A DNA stretch of 64,000 bases from Flaccisagitta enflata (GCA_965153355.1 OZ231127.1:66216001-66280000); one strand, 5' to 3'; positions 1 to 12,290 are shown, counted from the stretch's first letter. Numbers and translations: made by a program. Notes: generated by a model not told the origin, from the letters alone.

Positions 1-97
1 AGTTCTTATTCTACTGTTTCTATTTGTTGTGCACTTCCATTGTATCAATTCTGTTATCTTCAATGGGAAAAAAAAGAAGGTAACAGATTGAAGACTG

Positions 98-190
98 AAG
101 AGGAGAAAAAAAAAAGAAAAAAAAAGAAGAAAATAAAGAAGAGAGAGGGAGGGGGTAGGGAGAGGGAGAGAGGGAGAGAGAGAGGCAGAG
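98..190. repeat. A/G-rich microsatellite
   Basis: This is an impure homopurine tract of AAG and GGGAGA units. The flanking bases 1-371 show no gene. Confidence 0.7.
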
Positions 191-371
191 TAACTGACAT
201 CAAGAAACAGTTCATGAGACATACAGTGTATACACTAAGACAATTATGAAGAAAAAATTTCATCTTTAGACCATGGCGTCAGAGTGTGAGGGGCTAAAGG
301 ATTGTGCACAACATACACATATCTTGATCAGTTTTAGCTAGCAAGTGATGGAGGATGCTGCAGTATAACAA

Positions 372-576
372 ATGACGCAGGGTCACAGTATCATTGTGGA
401 TAGGTGGGCAGGGGCATGCAACCCCCACCCTCTCCCACCCCATCCTTACTCTCACGCACTAACATTCACAACTGTATCATCATAAATGCACATTTTCACG
501 TTTATAAGACAAGCATGACCAATGGACCAAAGGACTGACAAAGCCTCTTATAGAAGTGCGTATCCGCAACTAAAAA
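372..576 (+). mobile_element. HINE-like copy, diverged
   Basis: It has GGTCACAGTATCATTG, GGTGGGCAGGGGC and the 3' signature AAAGCCTCTTATAGA..CCGCAACTAAAAA. It belongs to the subfamily that begins with GTCACAATATCGTTGC instead of ACAAGGCC, like the copies at 14269 and 17505. The ACGG tract is short and decayed. Confidence 0.7.
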
Positions 577-1816
577 TCACTGAAAAAAAACGGAAAAAAC
601 GGTGGTGGAAATGGAAAATCGCCGAAAATTGGGGGTGATTGAAAAGCCGAGTCACTCCCAACCTTACTGCTGACCGTCTAACGCTTTTGCGACTATTGTA
701 ACTTTTGGGGATGTGTCCGACGGTCCGAAAAGGAAGATAGGCCAGTTGGTAATTAGGTCCGTCCGTCCATATCCATCTTATTTCTTCAACTCTACATTTT
801 CATAGATCTCTTAATATCGCCTTTATTTCTCATTTCACATTTCACTATTTTTACTGTAGTTCACGTCTATGCCTCTATGACTGAGCGTTTTATGTCTCCA
901 TGTTCCAAGAGGACGCATGAAAATCCTCATTAAGTTAAGGAGTTGCCCGCTATGTTCCGCTTGATTACTCATAAAGGACGGTCGCAATAAAGCCGTCACG
1001 TTAACTTGTGTAGCTGCAGGATTTGGCCGCCAGTCGCTTTGCATTGTCACATTGATGAAAAAAAAGATAACAAAATACAAACAAAAGATAAACAAAGCGA
1101 AGGTATTCAATTGTGGTCTCGGACAAAAGAATTTTTTTTTACTCAAGAAATGGTCAATGGTTGAAACAGGAAGACCCCGTTGCTTTCGAAGATTAAAACG
1201 TCGATGAATATCAAGAAATTGAGAGAAAAAAATCACCACCAATTGCGTTACATTGTCCCTGTCTGTACTATAAAGTTGAGAACATAAAATTGGATCATGG
1301 TGACTTAAAACTTAAACTGTATGTTTGACATAGCGAGCGTGTCAGATGGATTGCATGAAACTCTGGTCTACTATATATATGCCGAAGTCTTTTTGGAGTT
1401 TTGTTTAGTTTATCTTATCCATTCTCCAGAGCAATTTTCACTGTCCTGTCTGGTTTTCGCCCGAGGATGATATTTCGCTAATTTTTAAAGGGAATTAAAT
1501 CCGACTATCTCATAATGAATTCCAAACTTCAGTGAGTGCTTTGTTTCTATCTTTCTCCTTTACTCGTTTTTTTCTTTCCTTTTCTATTCAAATCTGTCTT
1601 CCTTTCTTTCCTTCCTTCCCTTCTGTACTTCTTTGCATACAGTTGATTCCTTATTACATAATCAATTGGGGGTGGATATTTCAAATGTAAGACAAATGAA
1701 AGGCTGGCTTATTTTCCTTCACAGTCAGTAGCTGCAGTATGTTGGGAGCAATGAGGCCCTTAGGCTAGGGTCGCTTCCTGCTTCACCATTTCATTAAAGT
1801 TTTTATTTGCGGACTA
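577..1816. other. Unassigned non-coding stretch
   Basis: I see no ORF with coding character, no TIR pair and no long tandem repeat here, only short A/T runs and a CTTTCCTTCC-rich patch near 1590-1625. Confidence 0.5.
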
Positions 1817-2255
1817 CAGTGCGGCGCAAAAAAAAGTTTTGGGTAGTATTAGAACCTATTTTAAAGCAATAAACAGAACCATTTAACTATTTTTTCTTTA
1901 TCATTCATAAGTTTGATTATAATACTTGAATGAACCTTCACAGTTTGGCTAGAAAAAGAAAAATGACGCAGTACTAAAAAAACAAGTTGCAAGGTTGGTT
2001 CTGAAGTTTCCTCACCTAAATGCCTTAAAAATCTATTGAATCTTATGATGATTATCAAATACTTTATTGTTATCCTCATTCCTGTAAGCAACTGATAGAT
2101 TCCGGGATTGTCAGGATGTACACTTTTGCTTGACAAGTCCTGAATATATCATATAAGGCTATTTTGTAGCTAAAATTGTAAAATATTTGTGGTGGAATGA
2201 GTATAAAAAACTGTTAAAAAAACTAGCTTTTTCCCAACTGATTTTTAGTCGCGGA

Positions 2256-3519
2256 CAGTGTTGGCCAAAAGATATTCGTTATTCGTTATCTTCGGATATT
2301 CGAATAAAAATGGTGGTTATCTTCATCTTATCTTTTTTTTATTCTGAGTGGTCGAATAATCATCTTATCTTCATCTTATCTTTTCATCTTTTGGGAATTA
2401 TCTTATTCGAAAAAATTCGAATAACTTCGAATAATCATTCTTTTTTCAAAATGGGAAAAAATGTCATCGGTTGACTTTAATTTCCCAGCACTTTCTTAAG
2501 AGAATCGCTTGTTTAGCAGTTGCTTAGGGCCATTACAGATAAAAAATCGCACTAGTAATGGTCAGACTAGCAAATTTTTTACAGAACATAGATCTGTCAG
2601 GAGGGGTACACTTAAAACATGATTGGAGCTTTGAGATTTAACCTTTGAGACTGGGATTTGAGTCTTAAGGCTGGGATTGAAGCCTCGAGGCCGGCATTCG
2701 AGCCTTAAAGGGGTGGACATACAGAGGAGAAAACGGGGAAAAGTCATTGTGCTACTACCAAACAAAGCTCATATAGAAATACAGTAGGACCCTGCCTCAT
2801 CGGTCCCATTGGGATTAAAGATTTTTCAACCTTTCAACATTTTTGGTCGCGTGCTACGCGACTCTACACCCCGCTTTGTCGGTCTGTCCATCAGTCAGTC
2901 TGTTGGTCCGTCACTCCATCACATTTTACTTTTTTTGTTTTTTTGCGGTCTTTGGCCTCACTGCTCCTGCCCAAATAATCAAGCGACCTCAAATACGGCC
3001 CCTGCCCACCCACACGCGACTGGGGTAGCTGTATATCTGGCCTTGTTTAACCTTTAAAGAGAGGTGAAATCACATTAAAAACTATCATTTGGAACCTAAA
3101 AATGTTGACCTTTATTGATGGGGAACCTTTTAAAGCGAGGCTGTATTTGCGGGGTTCCACTATACCCAGCATAAGAAACTAATCAGAAAGGATCTTATAC
3201 TTAAAAAAATGATAAAAGAAAATCATTGAAAATTCCCTTTCTATATTGATAGCTTTCATAGTGGGATATGTTTTTAAATAGGTTTCTTTGAGAGTTAAAT
3301 CAGTTTATGTCCTTTTGGGCTCGATTTTGCTTGGTAAGTTTGTTTCACAAATCATTCGAAAAAGTTATTCGAAAAACGAATAAAAGATAATCATCTTATC
3401 TTATCTTCATCTTTGGAATATTCAGCCTTATCTTATCTTTATCTTATCTTTTGTAAATTTGGCTATTCTATCTTTTATCTTATTCGAATAATCATGATGA
3501 GTTATCTTGGCCAACACTG
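2256..3519. mobile_element. hAT-like non-autonomous element, 8-bp TSD
   Basis: The termini CAGTGTTGGCCAA and TTGGCCAACACTG are perfect 13-bp inverted repeats, and the 8-bp sequence GTCGCGGA occurs immediately outside both ends. An 8-bp duplication with CAGTG termini is the hAT hallmark. The interior is AT-rich with many ATTCGAATA and TTATCTTATC units and encodes nothing. A further HINE-like copy sits inside at 2841. Confidence 0.85.
2841..3048 (-). mobile_element. HINE-like copy nested in the hAT-like element
   Basis: It contains hairpin GTCGCGTGCTACGCGAC, TCTACACC, a GTCGGTCTGTCC tract, TGCTCCTGCCCAA, CTGCCCACCCACACGCGAC and the terminal GGCCTTGTTT. Confidence 0.85.
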
Positions 3520-3843
3520 GTCGCGGACTAGCGACTATAAGAGGCCATGTCTGTCCGTCGATCCTTAGGGGTGATCAAGTTGAGAAAGTGTGAAAACGCA
3601 CATTTCCGCCTCTGCCCACCCGTCTGCAACTGGTATTGGCCGTGTTTCCGGCCTTGTTGAGATATCAATTTCAAACTTCTGTAACTTTTAAACCATTTGA
3701 CCGACATGGTAGCGCTTGGCTGCAAATGCTTCATTTTTTGTTGTTCTTTAATTCTATCATGAATTTTTTTATGATCCACTTATAAATACCTAAGATATAA
3801 CATGGAAAAGACGTAGAACATTTTTTTGCGCCGCCCTGTATAA

Positions 3844-6262
3844 TAGGGGTGGGGATAATGCACCTTAGTCAACGGATCAAGCTGCAGGTGAAGAATATGT
3901 GCTAACATGATGAGAATAGATGGTATACCAAGTTTCAGGACCTTTGGAACAGTTTCAGCCTAGCCCTCCACCCCCCTGCCCCCAGGGCTTCAAAACCCAG
4001 AAAAAACAACTTTCTTGGTATTTTAAGCATGTTTTGCCTTCCAAATGTGTTGAAAAATGATAGAAACTACTAAAACACATTTTAAAATGTGTAACCTGAC
4101 ATGTGATTACCCATTTGGGGTGTAATACAGGATTTTTTGTAGGTATAGACCCTCCAGAATTACTGCAAAATGATGATTTTTGCCAGTTTTAAGTAATTCA
4201 AGTTATATTGTGATATCATCTGTTCAAAAATTCATGTTACATGTTTATGGCAAGTATGTTGTTAGAGGCAGTCAGTGGGTGGGCAGGGGCAGTAATGCAG
4301 GTGGGCTGGGGATGTCTTGTAGGTGGGCAGGGGCTGTTATGCTTAGAAATCACAATTTTGGCCAATTTTGCATCATTGTAAATTTTCCTATTATGACGGC
4401 GTCCCTCCGAAGCCAACATTTTTGTTTCAAAGAAGGTCAAAATGGAAAAAATATATAAATGAAAATGCCAAAACAAGTGAATAAAAGTGATTGAGATTGG
4501 TCAAATATAATAATCAAAAGAAAAAATTGCAGTGATTTAGCAAGAGGACCAAGTTTAGCCAATGATGCTTTAAAAAACCATTGAAAGTTTGTACTCTTTT
4601 TATTTTTGGTCACTGACAAGGGGCTGGTCGAAATTCTAAATTTGCCTAGAAAATGAAAAAATTCAAAAACCAAGAACATAGTTCTCTTCCCAAATTGATT
4701 GCGGAGAGAACTATGATTTTCAAAATGCAAAATTTCCCTGTGTGTGGCTTTCTTAGTAAATAGAAAATAGAAAAAAAATGTAAGCAGAAATTCACTAAAA
4801 GTCATCACTTTCCTCCTTGTTTGCATGTGAATTGCATTGTTCAAATTAAATTTCAGGTCAGAATATGATAAAATTGTATGCACCAAGTATCTTTAAAGAC
4901 AATTTATCCACCAAAAGCATTCCAGCTTCATTATTGTTCTAGTAATGATGCAAAAATTATGGTGAAACACTTCATTTTTCTTCAAAAATTTGCCGTCTTA
5001 TGAACCATTCTAAAATGTGCAACCTGATATGTGATTATCCATTTGGGTTATGATGCTAGGTTGCATACCACTCACCTTTGGAATCCTTTTCATTCCATTC
5101 TCAAATACGATCATATTCAGTATAGGAAGCCATTTGTCATTCATGTGACCAAAAAGCACTTCCAACCTGCAGTGCTTCCACGCCCAAGGAAAAAATCGTG
5201 ATAATCATGTTTTTTTCTGTAAAAAATATGTGATTATCATGGTTTCTTGTTGAGCAAGAGAGCACAATTAAATTCAATGGTTGTCAATTAGTCTGATTTT
5301 GAGGATTTGGATGGAATGAAATTCACTTTGGATGAAACAACAGCAAAGACACATTTTAGTAACATTTTTAAGATTTGATTGCAAAACTGATGTAATAATA
5401 ACAAGGCCGGATACACGGCTACCCCAGTCGCGTGCGGGTGGGCAGGGGCCGTATTTGAGGTCACTTGATCACTTGGGCAGGAGCAGTGAGGCCATGACCG
5501 CAAAAAAACAAAAAAAGTAAAGTGTGACGGACCAACGGACGGACCGACGGACCGACAAAGCATGGTGTAGAGTTGCGTAACGCGCGACTAAAAAGAGTGT
5601 CTGCTTTGAGATGTACAATATCATTATTCATTTTTTCATGTTTAAGTTGCTTGCAAAACGACTCTTTAAGAGAGTGTGCCTATTCATCCTAGGGTTGGTT
5701 CATAATACAAAACAATACAATAATGCAAAATTGGCCAAAATTGTGATTTTCAAGCATAACAGCCCCTGCCCACCTACAAGACAGCCCCAGCCCACCTGCA
5801 TTACTAACCCTGCCCACTCACAGACTGCCCCTAACGACATACTTGCCATGAACATGTAACATGAATTTTCGTACAGATGATAATTGATATGACAATATAA
5901 CTCAAATTACTTAAAACTGGCAAAAATCATCATTTTGCAGTAATTCTGAAGGGTCTATTCACATAAAAAATCCTGTATCACACCCCAAATGGATAATCAC
6001 ATGTCAGGTTATACATTTTAGAATGTGTTTTAGTATTTTCTATCATTTTCTAACACATTAGGAAAGCAAACCATGCTTAAAATAGCAAACAAGTTGCTTT
6101 TTCTGGGTTTTGAAGCCCTGGGGGCGGAGGGGGGGTGGAGGGCTAGGCTGAAACTGTTCCAAAGGTCCTGAAACTTGGTATACCATCTATTCTCATCATG
6201 TTAGCACATATTCTTCACCTGCAGCTTGATCCGTTGACTAAGGTGCATTATCCCCACCCCTA
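3844..6262. mobile_element. hAT-like foldback element with ~540-bp terminal inverted repeats
   Basis: The element starts TAGGGGTGGGGATAATGC and ends with its reverse complement. The 8-bp sequence CTGTATAA lies outside both ends (3836-3843 and 6263-6270). The arms (about 3844-4380 and 5716-6262) stay alignable over their whole length and include GGGCAGGGGC boxes. Part of the arm (GTGCAACCTGATATGTG, near 5017) is repeated again in the loop. There is no transposase ORF. The left target duplication overlaps the end of the mariner-like element at 1817-3838. Confidence 0.85.
5401..5594 (+). mobile_element. HINE-like copy inside the foldback element
   Basis: This is a complete copy: ACAAGGCCGGATACACGGC, GTCGCGTGCGGGTGGGC, GGGCAGGAGCAG, a GACGGACCAACGG tract, GTAGAGTTGCG and CGCGACTAAAAA. 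Confidence 0.9.
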
Positions 6263-6270
6263 CTGTATAA

Positions 6271-7246
6271 TTAAGAGAGGCTTTATCTGTACATTTGTCC
6301 CTCAATCCATGGGTCTTGCTCAAGTTTGTTAGTATGAAAATACGCATTTAAAATGCCGCGGTTATATGTGTTTATGTTTATGTTTCCATAGCAACCAAAA
6401 AAACTCAGGGACACAAGCATCAATTCAACAACTTTTATTTCAAATATCAAGTTTGTCAAATAAAATTTAGACAATTAAATACCTTCCTCCAGTTTAGGCT
6501 GTTATTCCACGAACCCCACTGTACCTATTCTGAAAGCTGATGGGCTGGAGCTTTTTGTTGAAATAGGAAATAACAACTTTTTATTGTCCATATTCCAAAA
6601 AGTATTTCCCTAGCTTTATTGCCTTCTTATTACGCTTGCCCCCATAATCTAAAGCCTAGACAGATTATACAGTAATTTTTTTCACTTGCTCTCTGCCTCT
6701 GTCTGTCTAAGTCTCTCTCTCTCTCTCGCTCTCGCTCTCACTCTCTCTCTCTCTCTCTCTTCACTCAAATCTCGCTCTCTTCTTTTCCTCTTTTCCCCCT
6801 TCCTTTTCCAGTTTTTTCTTTATCTGACAAGCATGCGATCACAAATCAAGATGAGCTTTGAATGAAAGCAACAAGCAAAAAAAAAAAAGACTGCAGACTG
6901 GCTTCTATTTTCCTCATTCGAAATCAACAGATTTTACCAATTTATGGCAATTTTTATTTTGAGAGGTTTCAACATTGCATGATTTGGAAGAGCGATAGCA
7001 AATATCGCGCGATTAAATGAAACCGTCCTTCGATTTTCTATGCGTGCTGCAATTTTTTTTCCTTTTTTTTTTTTTTTGTGAATGTGTGCCTATGCATTTT
7101 ACATCTTGCGTAACACCAAGTTTGCGTTCATATCCATCAGCCGATTTCTGGGGCCAGTCATCTGTCAGCCCCTTGTTTATCCCTGGTGTGGTATAGGCTT
7201 GATCTTTCTCGAGTTTTGTATCGCCATAATTAAGATAAAAAAGTCT
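6271..7246. other. Non-coding stretch with a small CT microsatellite
   Basis: It contains (CT)n at about 6711-6760 and a run of T at 7050-7078. Nothing else is recognised. Confidence 0.5.
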
Positions 7247-7416
7247 TTTTTAGTTGCGGACACGCAACTCTATAAGAGGCTTTGTCCATCCGTCCATCAG
7301 TCCGTCCGTCGGTCTGTCCGTCGGTCCGTCAGCACGAGTCGAAAAGTGGGAAAGCGCGCATTTCCGCCCCTGCCCACCCGTCCGCAACTGGTGGCCTTGT
7401 ATCCGGCCTTGTTTTT
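7247..7416 (-). mobile_element. HINE-like copy, complete
   Basis: It reads TTAGTTGCGGACACGCAACTCTATAAGAGGC, a CCGTCCGTCGGTC tract, GCACGAGTCGAAAAGTGGG, CCTGCCCACCCGTCCGC and GGCCTTGTTTTT. The hairpin arms GTTGCG/CGCAAC have changed together relative to GTCGCG/CGCGAC copies. Confidence 0.9.
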
Positions 7417-8013
7417 AAACTGATACAATTGTGAATTAAAATATCTATCAAAACCGGCGAGGTGAAAAATCGACATCATGTCAGACTAAAGAAGATATTT
7501 CGTTTGTCGTTTTGGCAGGTGCTTACAATCACAGTGGTGTTCGTGGGGTCGAAATATTTCTAGGGAATTCACCTCAAATACGTACTTTACTTTAAGTCAA
7601 TTTGATATTCATGTTTGTGATTCTTAGTAAATGGACAATTTAACAAGCGCAGTTATCACTGTATCGGTTTATTTTCTCTTTTGGCCTTTTGATTCTGAAA
7701 TTGTCATTTTAAGCCACGTTAAACAGGTGCATGATTTCACGATAGTGTTACTAATAAGCAACCATAGGATGGATGGACTGACTGTGGTGCTTTGCGCCCC
7801 TGCAATATTGACGGACTATTTGACTTTTTTCCAAAAATCTGAACTGATGGCCCGACAGTTATCCCTGAGTTCCTGTGGTCCGCAAATAAGGCCTACCCCT
7901 TCGCCGCTTGGTTTTTGAACCGGTCAGATGACTATTCGATAACATGATTAATCATTCTGTATGATTAAAAGACACGTTTTTGCCGTACAACTATTTTTAT
8001 CAAGTTTTAAGTA

Positions 8014-8613
8014 ACCTTGGGGGCAAAAAAAAAATGGCGGATTCTTAAACCTTTTTTTTGAACCATAACATAATAAAAATGGATTGAAATTGGTGATGCC
8101 TGTAAAGCCCTTCGAAACATCTTTCATTTGAGTCGTGTATGGTATCCGCAGCTTTATTCGTTTAGAAATGACATAGGTTTGAAGAAAAATATCACCAATT
8201 GAAAAAGGGCAAATATCGTCTTTTTTTTCCATTAGCAATTTTTGTCTCAAACGTTTTTTTTTAATAATGCAATTCAGAATTATCACAGCTACTTGATATC
8301 CACAAGCAAATTAAAGAGCTTCAAATTTTCTTCAAAATGGCGCCAAGAACGAATTTTTTACTCAATGCGTTTAGTTTCTATGTTACAACAAACAGAAAAC
8401 TTGCAAATCCTGTAGTGAATTCTCAAATTCATGATAATCTGTGTTCATCCTCATGCCATTTCTAAACGGATAAAGCTAGGACAACCAGCAACGTCTCATT
8501 TGAAAGATTTTTCGCAGAGCTTCAAAATGGTCACCGATTTTTTATAGTTTTTCTCAATTTAAGGTAGATAAAATTAGTTTTCCAAAATCCGCCATTTTTT
8601 ATGCCCCCAAGGT
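8014..8613. mobile_element. TA-flanked MITE with long, diverged inverted arms
   Basis: The left end ACCTTGGGGGCAAAAA is matched by ATGCCCCCAAGGT at the right end, with TA outside each. Further in, both arms share CGTTTAGAAATG and CATTTGAG/CAAATGAG segments in inverted orientation, so the pairing extends for a few hundred bases with mismatches. There is no ORF. Confidence 0.7.
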
Positions 8614-9057
8614 TATTTACAGTGAAATACCACATTCCATGCTAAGTTTTTTCATGGATGGTCACAAGTAAGCAGCTTGAAAAGCTGCATGAGCAGTCTA
8701 ACAAATACCTTGAGTGAAAATCAAGACACAATGCAAAACATCTGATTGACTAAAATCTATTTCATGTTAAATGATAAAGAATCAGTTCTGATCTTGAGAA
8801 ATGAGTTTTGATTGAAAAAGATGTGATGAATCGGCTCATCTAGACTAGAGCTATGATTTGGAGACGTTCCGAAGTTTGGTATACATGATTTTTCAACATC
8901 ATCAAATTTTATTATGATGTATCTGATCTGCGCCCGTTAAAACTTTGCGCTTTTGCTCTCTTTTATTTTGAATGAGGTTTTCCTTTTTGATTACTTCTCT
9001 CACGATATTTCATTTGGTACTTTCTGTTTTTGGTCTGATATGTAACTTTTTTCTTTC

Positions 9058-9066
9058 TTTCTTTTT

Positions 9067-9138
<72 letters not shown>
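9058..9138. repeat. (TTTC)n microsatellite
   Basis: A near-pure tetranucleotide array that runs directly into the hairpin end of the next HINE-like copy. Confidence 0.95.
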
Positions 9139-9139
<1 letters not shown>

Positions 9140-9254
9140 GCGGACACGCGACTCTACACCTTGCCGTGTCGGTCGGTCCGTCCGTCCGTCCGTCCGAAAT
9201 ATTTTTGAATTGCGATTGGTTTACGCATTACTGCTCCTGCCCAACCTTCCGCGA

Positions 9255-9255
<1 letters not shown>
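9139..9255 (-). mobile_element. HINE-like copy truncated between two (TTTC)n arrays
   Basis: It has CGCGGACACGCGACTCTACACC, a (GTCC)n tract, ACTGCTCCTGCCCAACC and CGCGAC. The GGCCTTGTTT end is missing and is replaced by (TTTC)n. Confidence 0.85.
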
Positions 9256-9301
<46 letters not shown>

Positions 9302-9374
9302 TTCTTTCTTTCTTTCTTTCTTTCTTTTCTTTCTTTTTTTTTTCTTTCTTTTTTATCTTTCTTTCCTGTTTTCT
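9256..9374. repeat. (TTTC)n microsatellite
   Basis: An imperfect TTTC array on the other side of the truncated HINE-like copy. Confidence 0.95.
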
Positions 9375-9494
9375 CTCTCTTGTTTAACTTCTATTTCTCT
9401 TACTTTCTCTCGTCTTTCAAAAAGTAACCTTTTTCCCTAACTAACCTTCTTTTTATTGTTCTTTTTTCTTTGTTTCTGCTTTCTTCCCTTTTTT

Positions 9495-10077
9495 GGGCAG
9501 CGGCCCCAAAGGGGACAAACTCCTGTAGAACACAGGGGGACTTTTGTTCGTTCGTCCGTTCGTCCGTTCGTCCGTTCGTCCGTTCGTCCCCCCCTTATCA
9601 GGCCCCTCCCTCAAATCTGGCCTCTCAGGCCTCAAATCCAGCCTCTCAGGCCTCAAATCCAGCCTCTCAGGCTTCAAATCCGGCCTCTCAGGCCTCAAAT
9701 CCAACCTCTCAGGCCTCAAACCTGGCCTCTCAGGCCTCAAATTAGGCTTCTCAGGCCTCAAATCCAAATTACCAGGCCTCAAACCTGGCCTCTCAGGCCT
9801 CAAATTAGGCCTCAAATCTGCTATCTAAGCCTCAATTTATTGCTCTCAGGCTTCAAATCAGTCCTCTGACCTTTCAATCCTTAATCGAGCTCTCTCAAGC
9901 CTCAAGTCAGCCCTCTCAAGCTTCAGATTGGCATTATCAGGCCTTACATCAGCCTTCTTAGGCCCCAGTTTAGGGTCTTGAAGGCCTCTATAGCATCTCA
10001 TCCACTTCTTCAGGCAGGACGAACGAAAGTCCCCCTGTGTGTTCTACAGGACTTTTTCCCCTTTGGGGCCGCTGCCC
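9495..10077. mobile_element. TIR element with internal (GTTC/GTCC)n and ~21-bp minisatellite
   Basis: Left arm GGGCAGCGGCCCCAAAGGGG..CTGTAGAACACAGGGGGAC (9495-9557) is mirrored at 10018-10077. The interior is about 18 degenerate copies of a unit like CAGGCCTCAAATCCAGCCTCT. I found no clean target duplication. The ORFs across it are repeat translations only. Confidence 0.75.
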
Positions 10078-10493
10078 TGCTTCCCCTCACTCCAATTCAC
10101 AATCACTCAAAGCAGGGCAACGGGTATCGCTGACCACATATTGCCCTTGGGCGACCTGTTCTTGTTCTGTAATTAATCCTTATCGTTTGTCTTTTTTTTT
10201 CCACATAAAGTCTGAAGTTGAAAAGTGTAAAAAAAAAATACCGTGTATTACGTTATATAGCATACATGTATGCAGCATGTGTTTGGTGTTCATGAGGATC
10301 ATTTTTTGTATGCATTTTGTTTCATTTCGTTTTTCTACTTTAGAAATCCCCCAAAGGCCTAAAGTAAAGAAAAGCGTTGGGATCAGTTTCAAAGCTCATT
10401 CTTTCACTTTTCCTTTCGTTTTACCTGAGAGTGAGAGACAGCTTTTAAAAAAGTTCAAAAAAGAAGAGGTGAAGTTTTTTTATTCTTTCCTTT

Positions 10494-10498
<5 letters not shown>

Positions 10499-10575
<77 letters not shown>
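10499..10575. repeat. (TC)n microsatellite
   Basis: Pure dinucleotide array followed by CTCTTCTCTTCTCTT. Confidence 0.95.
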
Positions 10576-10577
<2 letters not shown>

Positions 10578-10825
10578 TCTTCTCTTCTCTTCTCTTCTCT
10601 TTCACTTTCCTCTTTCACTCTTATTTCCCCTTGTCAGAAATTTTATTCGCTTACTAAAATAAGTTTTGATTTCTTCTTCTTGTTGGAGTATATTTGACTT
10701 TTCATTTTATCTTCGTATTGATTTTGCGTTCGTGAAGGAGATAAAAAGAATAAAAACAGACATAGAAAATGAAAAAGAAAATAAAATGAAAAGAAAAAGG
10801 AAAAAGGAAGAAGAAAAAAAGGAAA

Positions 10826-10826
<1 letters not shown>

Positions 10827-10861
<35 letters not shown>

Positions 10862-10865
10862 AAAA

Positions 10866-10948
<83 letters not shown>

Positions 10949-10980
10949 TAAGAAAGAAATAAAGAAAGAAAGAAAGAAAG
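10827..10980. repeat. (GAAA)n microsatellite
   Basis: Near-pure GAAA array within a longer purine-rich stretch (10740-11035). Confidence 0.95.
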
Positions 10981-11458
10981 GGAAAGACGAAGAGAAGAAA
11001 AGATAGAAACAAGATAAAGAAGATGGAAAAAGAATTTTTAACCACTCTTTTATCTGTTTTCATAACTGTTGGAGCGATTAAATGGTGTTTGTAAACCCTA
11101 AAAAATCATACTGCCAGATGCCGTTTCCTCTTCATCTCAGCACGCTCGCGTGCACTCCCAGACCGACTTCTACCATGTGAAAGCGCACGTGTGCAGACAG
11201 TCAGACACATTCTCAATAATTGCACAACTAGAACTGACAGAATTTAAGTCGGTAGTCTTCAATAGTCTTCCAACATTAGTACATTACCTCATTGCATGAA
11301 TGCTCCGTTTCACGTTAATGCAGCCTGAGCAATTGTAGTTATGACATCCTCAATAGCCCAATTTTGACTGCACTGTACTGTATAGTTTCTATGATTCTCA
11401 TCTCACGCGCGCGCAAGAGAGAATTTTCTCTCTCTTTCTCTACTCTAGATCGAGAAAA

Positions 11459-11597
11459 ACAAGGCCGGATACACGGCAATCCAGTCGCGGACGGTTGTGC
11501 AGGAGCAGTAATGCGAAAATCGCTCGCAATTTTAGAAATATTTGTTACGGACCGACCGACACGGCAAGGTGTAGAGTCGCGTGTCCGCGACTAAAAA
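11459..11597 (+). mobile_element. HINE-like copy, short
   Basis: It has ACAAGGCCGGATACACGGC, a short middle with TGCAGGAGCAGTAATGC, GACCGACCGACACGGC, and GTCGCGTGTCCGCGACTAAAAA. Confidence 0.9.
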
Positions 11598-11918
11598 CGA
11601 TGATATAATCCGGCGCCCAGAAAACAAAAATAATCTCTTTTTTTCAATCGATTACCCTCTGAGTACTCCTTGCCCCCTGACTGTGAACCCCCTTAGGGGG
11701 TACCCCGACTGGGAACCCCCTGAGGGGATTTCTAGGCTATATGTCCTCGCGCGCGTGCATCAAAACTCATGGGGCCGGACGCGAAAAATCTAAACAAAAT
11801 TTTGAGATATCAAATCTTTAGTAGATGAAAAAAATGGTTTGGTCTTGTTGAATTCAGATTTCTCCATGGTGAATTTTCTTAAGAAGAAGCTTCTTTTCGC
11901 CCCTCTTTCTCATCATCG

Positions 11919-11923
<5 letters not shown>

Positions 11924-11995
<72 letters not shown>

Positions 11996-12055
11996 AGAGA
12001 AAGAGAAAGAGAGAGAGAGATAGAGAGAGAGAGAGCGAGAGAGAGAGAGAAATAA
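11924..12055. repeat. (GA)n microsatellite
   Basis: Long GA array degrading into GAAAGA and GACAGA units up to about 12,240. Confidence 0.95.
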
Positions 12056-12201
12056 ACAGAAAGACAGGCAGACATAAAGACAGAGAAAAACAGAGAAAAT
12101 AGAGAGAAAGAAAGAAAGAATGAATAAAAGAAAGATGGAAAGAAAGAAAGAAAGAAAGAAAGAAAAGACACAAAGAACGAAAGAGAGAGGGACAGACGGA
12201 C

Positions 12202-12240
<39 letters not shown>

Positions 12241-12289
12241 GCAGATTCAGCTTAGCAGTGGTCATTATGCAGATACTTTGTGATAGACG

Positions 12290-12290
<1 letters not shown>

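Larger units (their letters stand above)
2242..3658 (-). mobile_element. HINE-like copy split by a hAT-like insertion
   Basis: The hairpin end TTTTTAGTCGCGGA (2242-2255) resumes at 3520 as GTCGCGGACTAGCGAC and runs on to CTGCCCACC..GGCCTTG. Removing 2256-3519 and one copy of GTCGCGGA restores an uninterrupted element. Confidence 0.85.
1817..3838. mobile_element. Tc1/mariner-like non-autonomous element hosting nested insertions
   Basis: The left end CAGTGCGGCGCAAAAAAA is matched in inverted orientation by TTTTTTTGCGCCGCCCTG at 3838, and both ends are flanked by TA, the target duplication of Tc1/mariner elements. Most of its length is a HINE-like copy that itself contains a hAT-like element. 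Without those the element is about 0.6 kb and has no transposase. Confidence 0.65.

Noticed and set aside
11660-11735. Small CCCCCTTAGGGGG hairpins
   Set aside because: Short and partly repeated; no associated element or gene.
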